Source of the DNA: Selaginella moellendorffii
Lineage: Eukaryota > Streptophyta > Lycopodiopsida > Selaginellales > Selaginellaceae
Direction of reading: 5' to 3'
DNA: 64,000 nt
NCBI RefSeq assembly: GCF_000143415.4
Contig: NW_003314303.1
Coordinates: 627,789-691,788 of the forward strand
A model generated the notes under the pieces. It saw only the letters and a program-made list of their open reading frames with translations, did not search any database and was not told the DNA's origin. The translations under genes were made by a program, and so were the position numbers. Each line of letters opens with the position of its first letter. Within the stretch, counting starts at the first letter, position 1. Positions 23,080 through 33,409 of this stretch are shown here, piece after piece.

Positions 23080-23941
23080 AGTCACGGCGAAGGTACTGTA
23101 TCGTTTTTGATTTGAACGGTGTCCTTTTCTCCCATGAGCGTGGCTCGTCCTCGAATGTCACTGCACCCTCCAAAGCCTGCGGTCGCAAGTTGGTCAAAAG
23201 AGACAGATTCACATTAATCACATGGGAGAAACTACGGGATCTAATAATGACCATGCGACACTTAAAACAGAGGACCGGGTTCAATTTGCAATTGGGAGTT
23301 TGGACATCCATGATGCGCCACAATGCATTAACGTTGCTACAGATGATGCACGATCAGACGCGAGTAATATTACCATTTGACTTTCTCTTAACGCAGAGGA
23401 TTGCTTGACTATGGTCTATGTGAGGGGTAGCAAGCCCATCTTCGTCAAGCCAGAGGCTGTAGTGATGAACCGGACTACTAGGTCAAGTGAAATCCTCATC
23501 ATCAATGACTCGTCAATTAAAACTACAATGAACACGCACACATATGCAGTGCACCCCATCTCTTGCAGTATGGAAACTAGGGAGAAGAAACCGTATGTTC
23601 TAGGGGACCTTGCAAAACGGCTTGGAGCGATGGTGATAGAGAACCAGCCAGTCCAGGAGGCGGCTGCAGAAATCAACCAAATGGCAGATGGAACGGTATA
23701 TCAGAAGCCATTTGATCGGACAGACACCAGTCATCATTTATGGCATGTATATTGTCTAGCCAAGCACTATCCGCATCTCCATAATCTGCTCAACCAGATG
23801 GGTTCTTCGACCACTGAACATGAGCGTGGACGTATTAGAGAAGAGATGGCATTACTATTGGGTTTAAATCCTGATAGTGTGGAGAGTGATGAAATTCCAA
23901 GATTATTGTATAGGCGTTGGAGGCAAAAAATAACAGTCTGA
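23080..23941 (+). CDS. Island gene, part 6: FCP1/NIF-like HAD phosphatase domain
   Basis: Begins after the 3' splice site at 23079 and reads RRRYCIVFDLNGVLFSHERG. The DLNGVL motif stands where FCP1/NIF HAD enzymes have DxDxTL. Asp1 is present; the second catalytic Asp position is Asn, so phosphatase activity is doubtful. Further on come LGVWTSMMRHNALTLL (motif II region, W-T-S) and EILIINDSSIKTTMN (motif III/IV region, the ND in place of the usual DD). The frame changes near 23363-23397, through either a small deletion or a 33-bp GT...AG segment. The protein ends RRWRQKITV at TGA 23939-23941, and a palindrome follows in the 3' UTR (23976). It is probably the C-terminus of the gene starting at 11.05 kb, though a separate gene cannot be excluded. 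Confidence 0.6.
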
Positions 23942-24430
23942 GATGGCATGTATTTATTTAAAAATGTAACTTATTATGGCATGGGGTTCCATGCCATTGT
24001 ATTAATATTAAAAGACAATTCTTTGAGAGGATTTGCATTATACTAGAAGTGTTATAGCATGTTATTGGAAGTCTACGAAGTTGTTTTATTAATAAGGGGA
24101 AAGTAAAGATTGAATAGGGACTTGGGCTCCACCTAGACTCGGAGCAACTAAGCCAATATTAAAAGGATGGAAAGAAATTGGACGACAATGACAAGGAGAA
24201 GAGAGAGGTGAAGCAATGGCAAGGGGAGGAGAAGTGATTGAGTAGCCATTTCCTTGTTTAAAATAAAATGGCATGTGCCTCAATGTAGTTGAATTTTGTT
24301 ATATTTATATACTATATAAAGGTTTGGAAACCTTATTTTACAAGTGGGATAATGACAATTCCCACTTTAACGAAATAGAACTTCTAGGGAAAATGCTATT
24401 GCTACTCGCACTTGGCCCCCATGCATTTCA

Positions 24431-24922
24431 TATGAGTCTCCACCTCCATCTCCAACTTCTACCAACATTCCACCATTCCCTCCATACATCAATCGTTGTG
24501 AGGCTTTTTCTTTTGTAGCCCCAAGTGTGACTGAACAAGAGATCCCTCTTCCAAATAATGTTCTAGATGTTTCTACTAAAGATGGATTGCCTCATGTGCT
24601 TCAAGAGCGATGCCAGATGTTTCTTCAAGATCTTGCTCCCGATATGGTTGAAACTTTTGAAAGAATGAACACATATTATCTCCAGTGTCCCATCTGCTAC
24701 TTTTATTTAGATAAAACGGAGGGCTGTATGGGTCTAGAAACTTTTCGAGAACATTGTCACAACTGCCCAAGAACTGATGTGGAAGGTGTGCATAAATGGA
24801 TGTATAAGAAAATCAAGAAAGAGTTAAGAACACACAATCATTATCATTTCATGGTGAGGAACAATATTCCGTTAGTAAATCCTACATCCACAAGTTATGG
24901 TATTTTTAGGCCATCCTACTGA
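24431..24922 (+). pseudogene. Zinc-finger-like protein, copy 2, lacking a matching start
   Basis: Open from YESPPPSPTSTNIPPF at 24431 to TGA 24920-24922. It contains LQERCQMFLQDLAPDM, CPICYFYLDKTEGCMGL, REHCHNCPRTDVEGVHKWMY and KKIKKELRTH. The start Met of copy 1 has no equivalent, since the upstream sequence differs. Copy 2 keeps Arg where copy 1 has a stop, so it shows the ancestral frame. It could be an exon of the following MULE-like gene. Confidence 0.55.
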
Positions 24923-25055
24923 AAATTCCAGCCACTAATAATTCTTACACTATGATATTATTCATCCGCCCCCCCCCCCCCCCTCACCTTTTTTTTATTA
25001 ACAAAATTGTATTACCTATAGATAATAAACTGATAATACTAGTAATTATGAAATT

Positions 25056-25196
25056 TGACAGACTGACACTGTAACTTTGTCATCTCTGACACTGACACTG
25101 TCTCTGTCACTGACACTATCACTGTCGCTATCTGCTACACTGACATTGTCAGTGTCACAATCATTATCACATTGACATGTGACACATCTTTCTCAT
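25056..25196 (+). repeat. Imperfect TGACACTG tandem repeat
   Basis: Many copies of TGACACTG/TGTCACTG-type words in both directions, flanked on the left by a C-run (24968-24983). Simple-sequence tract with no coding content. Confidence 0.75.
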
Positions 25197-25313
25197 TGCA
25201 TTCAATTGTCTTTTAATGTATCATTAATAAATAGATTTTTCATACCACTCCTCAATTTACACATTGCATATGATATGCCATGCATACCTAGGAAGAACTT
25301 CTAGACTCCATAT

Positions 25314-27950
25314 TTTTTGAAGGATCGGCAACCAATCCTCCCCTCTGTGACACCATTGGTGTTGGATTCAAGTGTCGGTTTTGCAAGAATGCTCTATTGT
25401 GTCGTGCCATCTGCGGGGCCAAGATGTACTATTTTCTTCCACGGGATGGAAAGGTTGGTAGAGCTGCAGTACATATTGGCACGCACACACATCCAATGCA
25501 GGAAGGGATACAAAGGAGTTCAGTCAACCATTTCAAAGATGCAGTGCAGATAGAGACTATGAGAAACTCATCTGCAACTCTGAAGCATGTTCAGAAGACA
25601 GTGCTCAAGGATTTTATCGCAAATACTTTACTTGATCCGGACTACAAGAATACTCAACTGGATGAGGCTAGCTTGCGGGAGTTACTATGACATGTGCAAC
25701 CTGCAACTAGCCTCAGGAGGTATGAAAATATTATTACATACTTTTCAATAATATCTCTCTTACATTTTGTTTCATCCAGGATAACGTCTCGGATGTGTGA
25801 ATCTCGAGAGGGGAAACTCCAATCAGAAATTGACTCAATCCTTGAACTAAAACGGACTTGTCCCTATGAGTTTATCCATGGGAGTTTATTTCCAGATCAA
25901 GTCGTTAGTGAGCAAGAGCGCCCCTTCGTTTTCAAAATGTCTACCATGGGCCCTGCCTCTGGTGTGGATCTTGTTTCCCGAATGGATATGTCTGGGTCGA
26001 GTGACCTTGCTAATGCATGGGTACATTTTGACCATATGGAGCGGGTGGCAGGTTGGACAACCATGGGAGCTCATGTGTATGATCCAAGGTAGTTTTTTTT
26101 CTCATTATCTTAAAATGGTTTTAAACATTGCACTTTTCACAGGCTACGTTGTAACTTGACAATTGCAACGGCAGAGTTTAAAGTACAAGACCAGATGGCT
26201 CAAGAAATATTTTGGAAGTCCCTCTCCGACATTGTATTGAAGCGGACTGGTAAGCCTGCCAACTTTCGCGGTTTTATGGCAGATGGGGCTGGGGCTAATT
26301 GGAATGGTGTCCGGGCAGTCTTTGGGAATGGTCAACCATTGGAAGGTCGTGAAAGGACTTGTGAGTTCCATTGGGCTCAGAGCCTAAACCAACACTGCCA
26401 TCTTATCAAGCCAGATTTCCAATTAGCATTTAAGGAGTTGTGCAAACAATGGCAGGCTGCACCTTCTGAAGAAGAGCATGAGGCAAAAGCAAACGAGATC
26501 CGAATGTGGTGGCGTGAAGATGGCCATACTGACGTAAGTTGTCTACCACAACTTGAGTCGTGGTTGGGGTGGTGGGAAGTTAGAATGTTCCAATGGGGAC
26601 ATCACTCTTTTCAGGTTGGTTTTGCTTTTTTTCCTCTCTTTTTATTGCTTTTTAATATCATCTTTTTATAAGGATCAACCACTTGAGGATCTTGCATACA
26701 CCCCAACTGTGAATCTCTCAGAGAGTAAATATTGGAACTGGCGTTCCTCTGAGGCAGGGAAAGGGAAGATGAGTCTATATGAAGCATGTCTATCAGATTT
26801 GATACGCGCTGTAGAGCAGTCTTCAAAAGCCTTGGCATTTGAGGAAGGAAGATACATGGGAACAGGACCTTCGGTTGAGATGTTACAAGATCGGATGAAG
26901 AAGAAAGTGACTCCACTAGCACGAACAATGGCAACTGCAGTGGAGGAAGTGGTCCGTGGCACATCTATGGAGTACACTCCTCGGGCTTCTATTGGTGATA
27001 TGAAGACCGTCCGTTCAAAGCGTCGATTTTCCTTTGCTGGTGAAGATGTTGGCACGGATCTTGGAGCAAAAAGCTCTCACACACCTGATGTTGAGTATCA
27101 TTCTGCTCCAAGACATCACCCCAGAACCGAACCACCTCAAGTGGCTGATGAAGAAAGTGCATCACAGCAGGTTGAAATTGCTTATCGTAGTGTGGAGCCG
27201 AAGCAATGGGCAATCCGTTGAGTGCCAGCGAAATCAAATGTAAGGTGTGTGGGGATGCTTCCAAGGGGCAAGTGTTGGGCTTGGATCCGTGGTGATAAGT
27301 CTGCTTCTGTTCCAGCCCCATGTTTCCATGGGGAACGAAAGCAAGCAGGATTTTCAAGATGGTGTTGGTTATATTGCTGCAACTCTGATGTCAACCATAC
27401 AAAGCGGCTTGAAGACACTATAGTGACTAAACCTGATGCAGTACCTAAAGAATGGCCAGTTGCTAATGGGGTTGCGCTCACCTCGGATGAGATTGAAAAC
27501 CTTGAGAAATCTGGTTTCAATCTTGAAAGGAGAGTTGGAGATATGAGTGACAGAACCAAGAATATTCCTACAGAGATGCACAGGAGGCCAGCACGAAAAG
27601 GTAAGGCAGTTAAATTTATTGGTACCGTCTCCAAGCAGAAGCAAGGTAAAATAAACTTGGCTCAAACACTTGAGTGTGAGATTCTCTCCACGAAGTACAT
27701 CACTGCGCTCACAAAGGAGTACACAGTCAAAACAGAAGGTGGAGAGTACACAATTGCCATTCAAGACTTTCCTTCTTGCACATGTCCAGACTTTACGAAG
27801 CGCGAGGAACATGGGAAGGCATATGCTCCTTGCAAGCATATGTACTACATCTTCATCAACATCTTGCACCAGGATCCTAAAGTGGATATTTATATATACC
27901 AAGCAAGCCTTACTATTGCCGAGTTGCAGAAAACTTTTGGAGCTAATTAG
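25314..27950 (+). pseudogene. MULE/FAR1-like transposase with SWIM zinc finger, two nonsense codons
   Basis: Four exons joined by introns 25720-25779 (60 bp), 26089-26142 (54 bp) and 26615-26672 (58 bp). The N-terminus has a CRFCKNALLC cluster and HIGTHTHP, typical of the DNA-binding domain of Mutator-type proteins. The core reads FRGFMADGAGANWNGVRAVF followed by RTCEFHWAQSLNQHC, matching the D...CxxH part of MULE transposases. The C-terminus has the SWIM finger: CTCPDF, then GKAYAPCKHMYYIF. TGA at 25688-25690 and TGA at 27219-27221 break an otherwise continuous frame, so it is a recent pseudogene unless read through. I cannot identify terminal inverted repeats. Confidence 0.8.
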
Positions 27951-28629
27951 ATTTTCCAGCACTATCGATGTTTATTCTCTATCAATAATATAAACTAATT
28001 ATACTTTATATAATTAATAAAAATATTTTATTATTTCACTTTTCATTTCATATACTTGTGAGGTTCTTTTTGTAATATTACCCATAGTATTTGTGAGTCT
28101 CCATTTTTATCTTTACCTTCTCAAAAAATATTTCGAGATAGTCTTTCGGGTGTATGATGTTACAATGTATTGTGAGAGCATATGTACCATCACAGTTGTT
28201 TTTTTTTCCTTTCAAATGGTTATATGGCCTTATATAGAATCTTAAGTCAAATTTAATAATTTTAAAATTCTGATGAACCTGACATTTACTAGCTAGAAAG
28301 CACAGTGTACAAATTTAAAGAAGTGACAAGAATACTCTTTTTGCAAACATTTTATTTTATATTCTAACAAATGTCTCTATTATTGCATGTAGTAAATATT
28401 TAAATTATTAGAACAAGAAGTGTCCTTTAGAACATTTTTATCTATATAATATATAGAGAGTTATGAAATTATTAAGTTCGCCATAACTTTAAAATTTTAA
28501 AGTTTATAATGTTTGTACTAAATTACAATTGAAAATTGAGCTCAACTCGTGAGCTCAACTCTTCAGCTCGTGAGCTCAAGTATGGTCCACGCTTCAGGTG
28601 ACTAAGGCTGTGCCGACTGAATGTGCTTC
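27951..28629. other. AT-rich intergenic stretch, no gene seen
   Basis: High A+T, short frames only. A short tandem of GAGCTCAACTC-like words occupies 28537-28585. Confidence 0.6.
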
Positions 28630-28862
28630 AAAGCATTTAAGAGCTTAAATCGCCTCGTCCCATTTCCTGGCAGTGGAGTAAGAATGAAGATCATACAAAT
28701 TCTACGCACCACAAATACCTTGCTTTGATGGAACTCCTCACAAATAACAACTTGCAATGGGGTTCTCAAGAGCAAAGACACCAGCATTGACACAGCGCCT
28801 CCGATTTGGATTGCGAATCGGCAGCAGCGGCAGGGGCTCTCTCGTCGTCTCAAAAACCCTAG
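28630..28862 (-). pseudogene. WEE1: WEE1 kinase gene fragment (inverted partner of 42.3-42.9 kb)
   Basis: Read on the minus strand, this segment matches two pieces of the WEE1-like region at 42.34-42.93 kb. One contains CGATTCGCAATCCAAATC and GAGAACCCCAT. The other runs from GAGGAGTTCCATCAAA through the intron to CCAGGAAATGG. It encodes only the EEFHQ start of the kinase domain, and the DNA between the two pieces is deleted compared with 42 kb. This is too short to function. Confidence 0.6.
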
Positions 28863-28886
28863 AAAAACATACAAAACAAAACCAAG

Positions 28887-29196
28887 CTGGATCACGACAC
28901 AATCAAGCTCAAATCCCAGCCAGCAGCAACGATTTGGGAGTGGATTTGCTTACCCACTGGAAGAAATTGCGGTCCACAGCATGCTCCAAGGGCCGCGACG
29001 GACTTGATCCTGCCCGGAGTGATGCGTGGAGCAGCAATCTCCGGTCAACACTTTGCATGTGCCACGTGTTGGTGGGCCTTTTTCTCCCACCACACACAGC
29101 TTGGCTGCCTCCCATTGGCCGGGAGCAAACATTAGCGCTATTATTCACTAACACGTGGTTAAAGAAATAACCCCTTTACAGTTACCCCCCATAGGT
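28887..29196 (-). pseudogene. PPR-gene 5' fragment with upstream sequence, copy A
   Basis: Minus-strand sequence encodes GKQIHSQI, the start of a PPR-DYW type repeat, close to its counterpart at 34.2 kb. The fragment continues into shared upstream DNA containing CTCCCGGCCAATGGGAGGC and a TAACCCCTTTACAGTTACC block at 29168-29190. The same block recurs at 34183-34475 and, degraded and inverted, at 42030-42175. It is therefore a dispersed duplicated segment, not a working gene. Confidence 0.6.
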
Positions 29197-29317
29197 TATC
29201 GTGAGATTTAGCAAAAAAAGTGTGACGGATTGGATATGGCACTTTTGGGCGAGCGGGATTTCTAGGGCATTGCGAGGTGTTGTCGCCCTAGCTACAGCGG
29301 TGTCAGGCTTGTCGCCA

Positions 29318-29475
29318 TAGCTCAAGAATCTGGAGTTTGAGGCCGCCGCTCGAATCGCTGTGCACATCAAGGAGAGTGGATGCGCTGCTGCTGGAAAAGA
29401 CCGATGGCTTCTAGCGTGGTAAGAAAAAGTTTCATGTAACTGATTCGGGTCAGGCTTGATACTAAACTGCACCTT
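29318..29475 (+). pseudogene. Fragment similar to 33164-33306; possible RNA-helicase tail
   Basis: Encodes LEFEAAARIAVHIKESG. The copy at 33 kb reads VVDGWLEFEATARITVHIKE, which resembles the C-terminal DxWxxFxxxARI stretch of DExH-box RNA helicases. Both copies end with the same non-coding string containing CTGATTCGGGTCAGGCTTG. The helicase assignment rests on one short motif. Confidence 0.35.
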
Positions 29476-29547
29476 CAGCGCAGCAAGAGGTATCTCTTGT
29501 TTTGTTTTCTCTTCTTTATAACCGCAGCCCTTGTTCTAGCTTGCAGG

Positions 29548-30161
29548 AATGAAAGTGGTGGTTGTTTTCGATGCAAAGGAATCAGGTCTGCCATCACACA
29601 GAGAATCCAGAGCAAGGTAGACTCCACTCGACTTCTTTCTATTCCTTTTGGTTTCTTTTTTTGTCCTCTGGGATTTGTCCTCTGGGATTTGATTACGCTT
29701 TGTTTCTGCAGTGTTGACATCGTGTTTGCGGCCGACGCTTGCACCGATTCATGGATCAAGCGTGAGGTATTTTAGATGATTCTTGCATCATGGCTACATA
29801 AATTTCCGCTTTGACTGATATCTTTCGGCAGGTCTACTTGTTGAGAGATGACGGCTGCCCCAAGATCAGAGTCATAACATCCGATTCCCTTCATCAGCAG
29901 GTTGCAAACGGCACGGTAAATTCATGAAAGTCAGAGAACAAAACAATGGCTTATTTTCTGCAAAGATTCTTATTGGTTTTTTTCTCTAGTCTTTGACAGG
30001 GTGTGTATGTATGGAGCTGCAAAGGTTTGATTGGAGAGGTGAGACGCTCAGCTCAGCTTTAAAGCCAATGGCTTTTTAAGTTCCTGAGCATTTCAATTTG
30101 CTTGTTTAGATCAAGGACGTGAGGAAAGAATTGGAGCAGCTGTTACATTCCGACAGGTGAT
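29548..30161 (+). pseudogene. NYN (YacP-like) RNase domain gene fragment
   Basis: Five short exons with clean splice signals. They read MKVVVVFDAKESGLPSHRE, VDIVFAADACTDSWIKRE, VYLLRDDGCPKIRVITSDS, GVYVWSCKGLIGE and IKDVRKELEQLL. These follow the order of the plant YacP-type NYN domain, a PIN-like predicted RNA nuclease, with Asp in VFDA, DxxTD and TSD. About 95 residues remain. The N-terminal strand with the first conserved Asp motif and the C-terminus are missing, and unrelated gene sequence starts 30 bp downstream, so this is a captured or duplicated fragment. Confidence 0.65.
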
Positions 30162-30192
30162 GTTACATTACGGCTGACCTTCACTGCCAATC

Positions 30193-30790
30193 ATGGCATC
30201 CATAGCAAGTGTAGCTCTTGGTCCGCCCATGTCATCTTCTTCAAGACCAAGTGCCAGGTACTGCGAGAAAACAGGTAAATCGCTTGGGACAACTGGGAGT
30301 CCCAAGCGAGGAGATCACAGGTCTTGTGTATTTACAGCAATGAATTTAATTGATTGTTTTCTCATCTCCAGGGATATAGAGATTTTTTTGGAGAGGATTG
30401 TCTATCCACTCAGCTCCTGATCAAGATTATGATTTTTATGACCAGGCTTTTCAGTTCGCCCAAACTTTTGATTTATGTCCAGGCTATGGTTGACATTTGT
30501 GAGATTGGAAATATAGTACTGGGAGAATTGAAGAGCCCTGAGGAAGAAATTTGAGACTCTAGGCTGAATTACACAGAGGACGAAGAGCTTGAGAAGCTAA
30601 TACATGGAAATGTCTACATGGTCGATTATCCTGGTGAAGGTACTTCGAAATTTGCTCAGTGGTTAGTTTTTTCATAAGTTGTGATACAGGTAGCAAAGAC
30701 TGTAGAATTGGCAGAAGGGTCGTTCTTTCCGGTGATTTTAATCCATTGCATGAAGGTCATCTTACACTGATGAGCATGGCATGCACGTAA
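30193..30790 (+). pseudogene. CinA-like / cytidylyltransferase-family gene fragment
   Basis: Contains GSPKRGDHRSCVF, like the CinA-type motif in plant nucleotidylyltransferase-superfamily proteins. Then come QLLIK, ICEIGNIVLGELKSPEEE, EDEELEKLIHGNVYMVDYPG and, at about 30715-30790, VVLSGDFNPLHEGHLTLMSM. SGxFNPxHxGH is the nucleotidyltransferase nucleotide-binding motif. The order matches one plant protein (CinA N-terminus, transferase C-terminus). A TGA breaks the middle and nothing of the C-terminal half follows. The family link comes from remembered motifs. Confidence 0.6.
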
Positions 30791-31140
30791 GTTTCCTGAA
30801 AAAAAAATGTTTTTGTTGGTCTAATGTAAGTTACAGCCTTGTGCAAGGCAGCAATCCAGGAAGCTCTGGACGTGGCAGACGATGCCTTTCAAGCCTAGCT
30901 TTGTGACATGATGACGTTGCTGGCCTGCTGCAAGCAGTGGGGCAATGCAGCGATTGGGAAGCTCGCATTCTATAGAGTCTTGCAAGAGACTTTGAGGTTG
31001 TAATAATACAATGGATCCCATAAACAACTATGCAGCAAGCTTATAGACAATACATTGTATAAACAAAAAATGAAAGCACATGGGGAATAGGAAATGAAAG
31101 CACACTGGAATAGGAAATAAAGTGCACAGTACTCTAATCA
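30791..31140. other. No gene recognised
   Basis: Only short frames. It probably contains the tail of the preceding fragment and the 3' flank of the minus-strand gene ending at 31141. Confidence 0.5.
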
Positions 31141-32949
31141 GCCTTGAATGCAATAACTTTTGGTGAGCTTTGATAGGCACCAGTTGAAAATAAGAAATGG
31201 CCTGTTGGTGGCTTCTTTGTCTCCAAAAGTTTGATTGCTTCAAGCATTCGAGTAGAAGTGAACATTCTTAGAAACTGGCTAGGAGTGAGACCATATGCTT
31301 GGTCTATATAAGTGTCCTCCATGCAAACATCTTGGGGGTGGCTAGTATCTGGATAGAATTTGCCATGGACTCGCAAAGTTTGAAAAAACATTCGTTCGTT
31401 TTTGCAATGGTGGCACCAACTAATATTTCGTGTTTGTTTCTCGACCCTAAACTTTTTGCAAACATGGCAGCCGCAACAAACAGAGATTGCTTGAGGGTTT
31501 TCAGGGATGAAATGGCCATACACCTATTGACAAAACATGTGTTTTGAACGGTTGGTATACATCAAGAGAGACGTACCCCAAAGAAGTTCTTTTCGTATAT
31601 GAATGAGACAGAGTGCAACTGCTTCTGTATATGATCCCAAGGTGTATCGTTAGGAATTTTTAAGACAATAGTCGAGGGTGCAATCCTGAACACATTTTTA
31701 TCTTTAGTTCCTCAGAGATTGTAGAAAATACAGCTTGGCATGTCCCCAGCAAACCATGATGATTTGAGCTCATGATAGACATGGTCCATATCACCCAGCA
31801 CATGCACCTATGTTTGAAGTTCACCAAAAAATCTAGTCAGAATATTATAAATACCTTATAGGTTTTTTCAGCTTCAGGATCATCAGCAATGAATATGATG
31901 TTTGTAGTGTTAGGTGTTTGATCTACACTAGTGATTGCCCCAGCAACCATTGAAGAAGTATAAGCAGAAGCATCCACTGCAAACTGACTCAGTGGAACAA
32001 TGTCTGATGGTCTAACAAAATCAAGCACTGGAGGAGCCTTCTCTGGCCATGCTCGAACATGTGTGGCCATAGAAATATCTACTAAGAGACAATGGAGCCC
32101 CAAATGATACTTCGGATTTTTAGCTCTGACTTTGTAGTGTTGAATACACAGCTAGTTAGATGGCTTGAAAAGGTGGCTGTATTTATCAGCAGCATTGGCT
32201 GCCATTGAAGCTGTTGCAAGGTGCATGCCATAGTTGTCAGTGAAATCGATATTAAGGAACCTTGATGTTGATGCCATGCTTGTTGAGTGGATCTCATGTT
32301 GGAAATCATAGCTACCGTACCAAGATAATACATATATAAGAAGCGGCTCACCACCTGAATGGAGCTATAGATCCACAATATGAACACATGCATATTGTGT
32401 TTCCTTAGAAGAAGCAATCAGATTCCATACGCCAGGGTCTTGAATGCTATATAATTTGCACTTAGCTAAAAAAGCCCATTAGAAACCCATAACTAAAAAT
32501 TGAGTAGTACCTCCTAAAATCCCACGGGGCACTTGGCTGGAAGTCTGTGTCTGAGCATCTGGATCTGGCCATAGAGAAGGTTTATGAAGCAAAAAAGCTA
32601 AGTGCCAGTACCTGCTAAAATACCAAAGGGACTTTGGAAATGTAACGGCTGTAACGGCTGTTTGAAGTCTGCTTGTACACCTATTTGTTAAGCTGTAAAG
32701 CACTGTATTGGAATAGACTAAGTACCTGAAGCACTAAGCTGTGTAAGGTGCTCAGATCCTGGAAAGAAAAGTGATTAAATTCTGATTTATCAAGATAAAC
32801 ACAAACCTGGTTCATTGCTCTCTCCACCCATCTCTACATCACCTAGAACTTGTTGCTGCTGTGAAGAAACATCATCTGGCGATGGCTAATAATTGTAATC
32901 TACATGATCTTGAGACCCCACATCAGAATCGCTAGCTGCCGCTGCCATC
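31141..32949 (-). CDS. Unrecognised multi-exon gene; C-terminal zinc ribbon, possibly RPA70-like
   Basis: A plausible start at ATG 32949 gives MAAAASDSDVGSQDHVDYNY, then TAG, then PSPDDVSSQQQQVLGDVEM before a GT splice site. Later pieces include NIDFTDNYGMHLATASMAAN (about 32260-32190) and PPVLDFVRPSDIVPLSQF (about 32040-31990). The last exon (31523-31141) has CCGCHVCKKF and CHHCKNERMF, a four-Cys ribbon, then DTYIDQAYGLTPSQFLRM. The ribbon in a beta-rich C-terminus recalls the RPA70 C-terminal OB fold or RPA-like proteins carried by plant Helitrons; this is a guess. In-frame stops suggest decay. Confidence 0.4.
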
Positions 32950-32966
32950 GGAGAGGGCAATCCTGA

Positions 32967-33306
32967 ATGAAGCAATTGATGAACTTTGAGTTAATCACAA
33001 CCGTTGGCCCAAAGGCCTGCTTAATTATTGCCACGTCATTAGGCACATGCAAAACTAATATAACTATTTCACTCGATGAAGGCGTCCAAAATGTATTCCA
33101 CTTCTTGTCTTCAGTGGGAGCATCAGCAGATGATAATGATGAGAGGCAGATGATCGTCGTGGATGGCTGGCTGGAGTTTGAGGCCACAGCTCGAATCACT
33201 GTGCACATCAAGGAGAGTGGACGCACTGCTGTTGGAAAAGACCTATGGCTTCTAGAAAAAGTTCCATGTAACTGATTCGGGTCAGGCTTGATACTAAACT
33301 GCACTC
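32967..33306 (+). pseudogene. Copy of the 29.3 kb fragment; possible RNA-helicase tail
   Basis: An open frame from 32967 to 33275. Its last third (VVDGWLEFEATARITVHIKE) matches 29318-29475 and extends the DExH-helicase-like motif by the VVDGW residues. The first two thirds are not recognised. The shared non-coding tail ends at about 33306. Confidence 0.35.
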
Positions 33307-33409
33307 CCAGGAATTCTTTGATGGTCGGGAACAGCAACCCCTATATGGCAAACAGGAAAGTTTGTGAGATCGACTTCTTTCCTTTCCAGCTTCATAGATA
33401 GATACTTGG

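Larger units (their letters stand above)
4854..24289. repeat. Dispersed 22-bp palindrome family, ATGGCRTG-N6-CAYGCCAT
   Basis: Copies, all 22 bp apart from the longer 9329 copy (25 bp): 4854 (degenerate), 5169 (about 24 bp), 5247, 6656, 6713, 8550, 8620, 8718, 9329, 9404, 10260, 10339, 11079, 11156, 11216, 12490, 13988, 14127, 14318, 22825, 22900, 23976 and a half copy at 24268. Two 8-nt arms flank a six-base centre that is usually WGGCCW. Most variation is CpG versus TpG/CpA inside the arms (GCGTG or GCATG; CACGCC or CATGCC). I found none before 4.85 kb, none after 24.3 kb, and none in the younger LTR element that splits the island. Confidence 0.85.

Noticed and set aside
24968-24983. C-run as a functional motif
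   Set aside because: A simple homopolymer next to the TGACACTG tract; most likely slippage or assembly noise.
28757-29170. Plus-strand open frame of 137 codons
   Set aside because: Lies antisense to WEE1 and PPR fragments; composition follows those sequences and there is no motif of its own.
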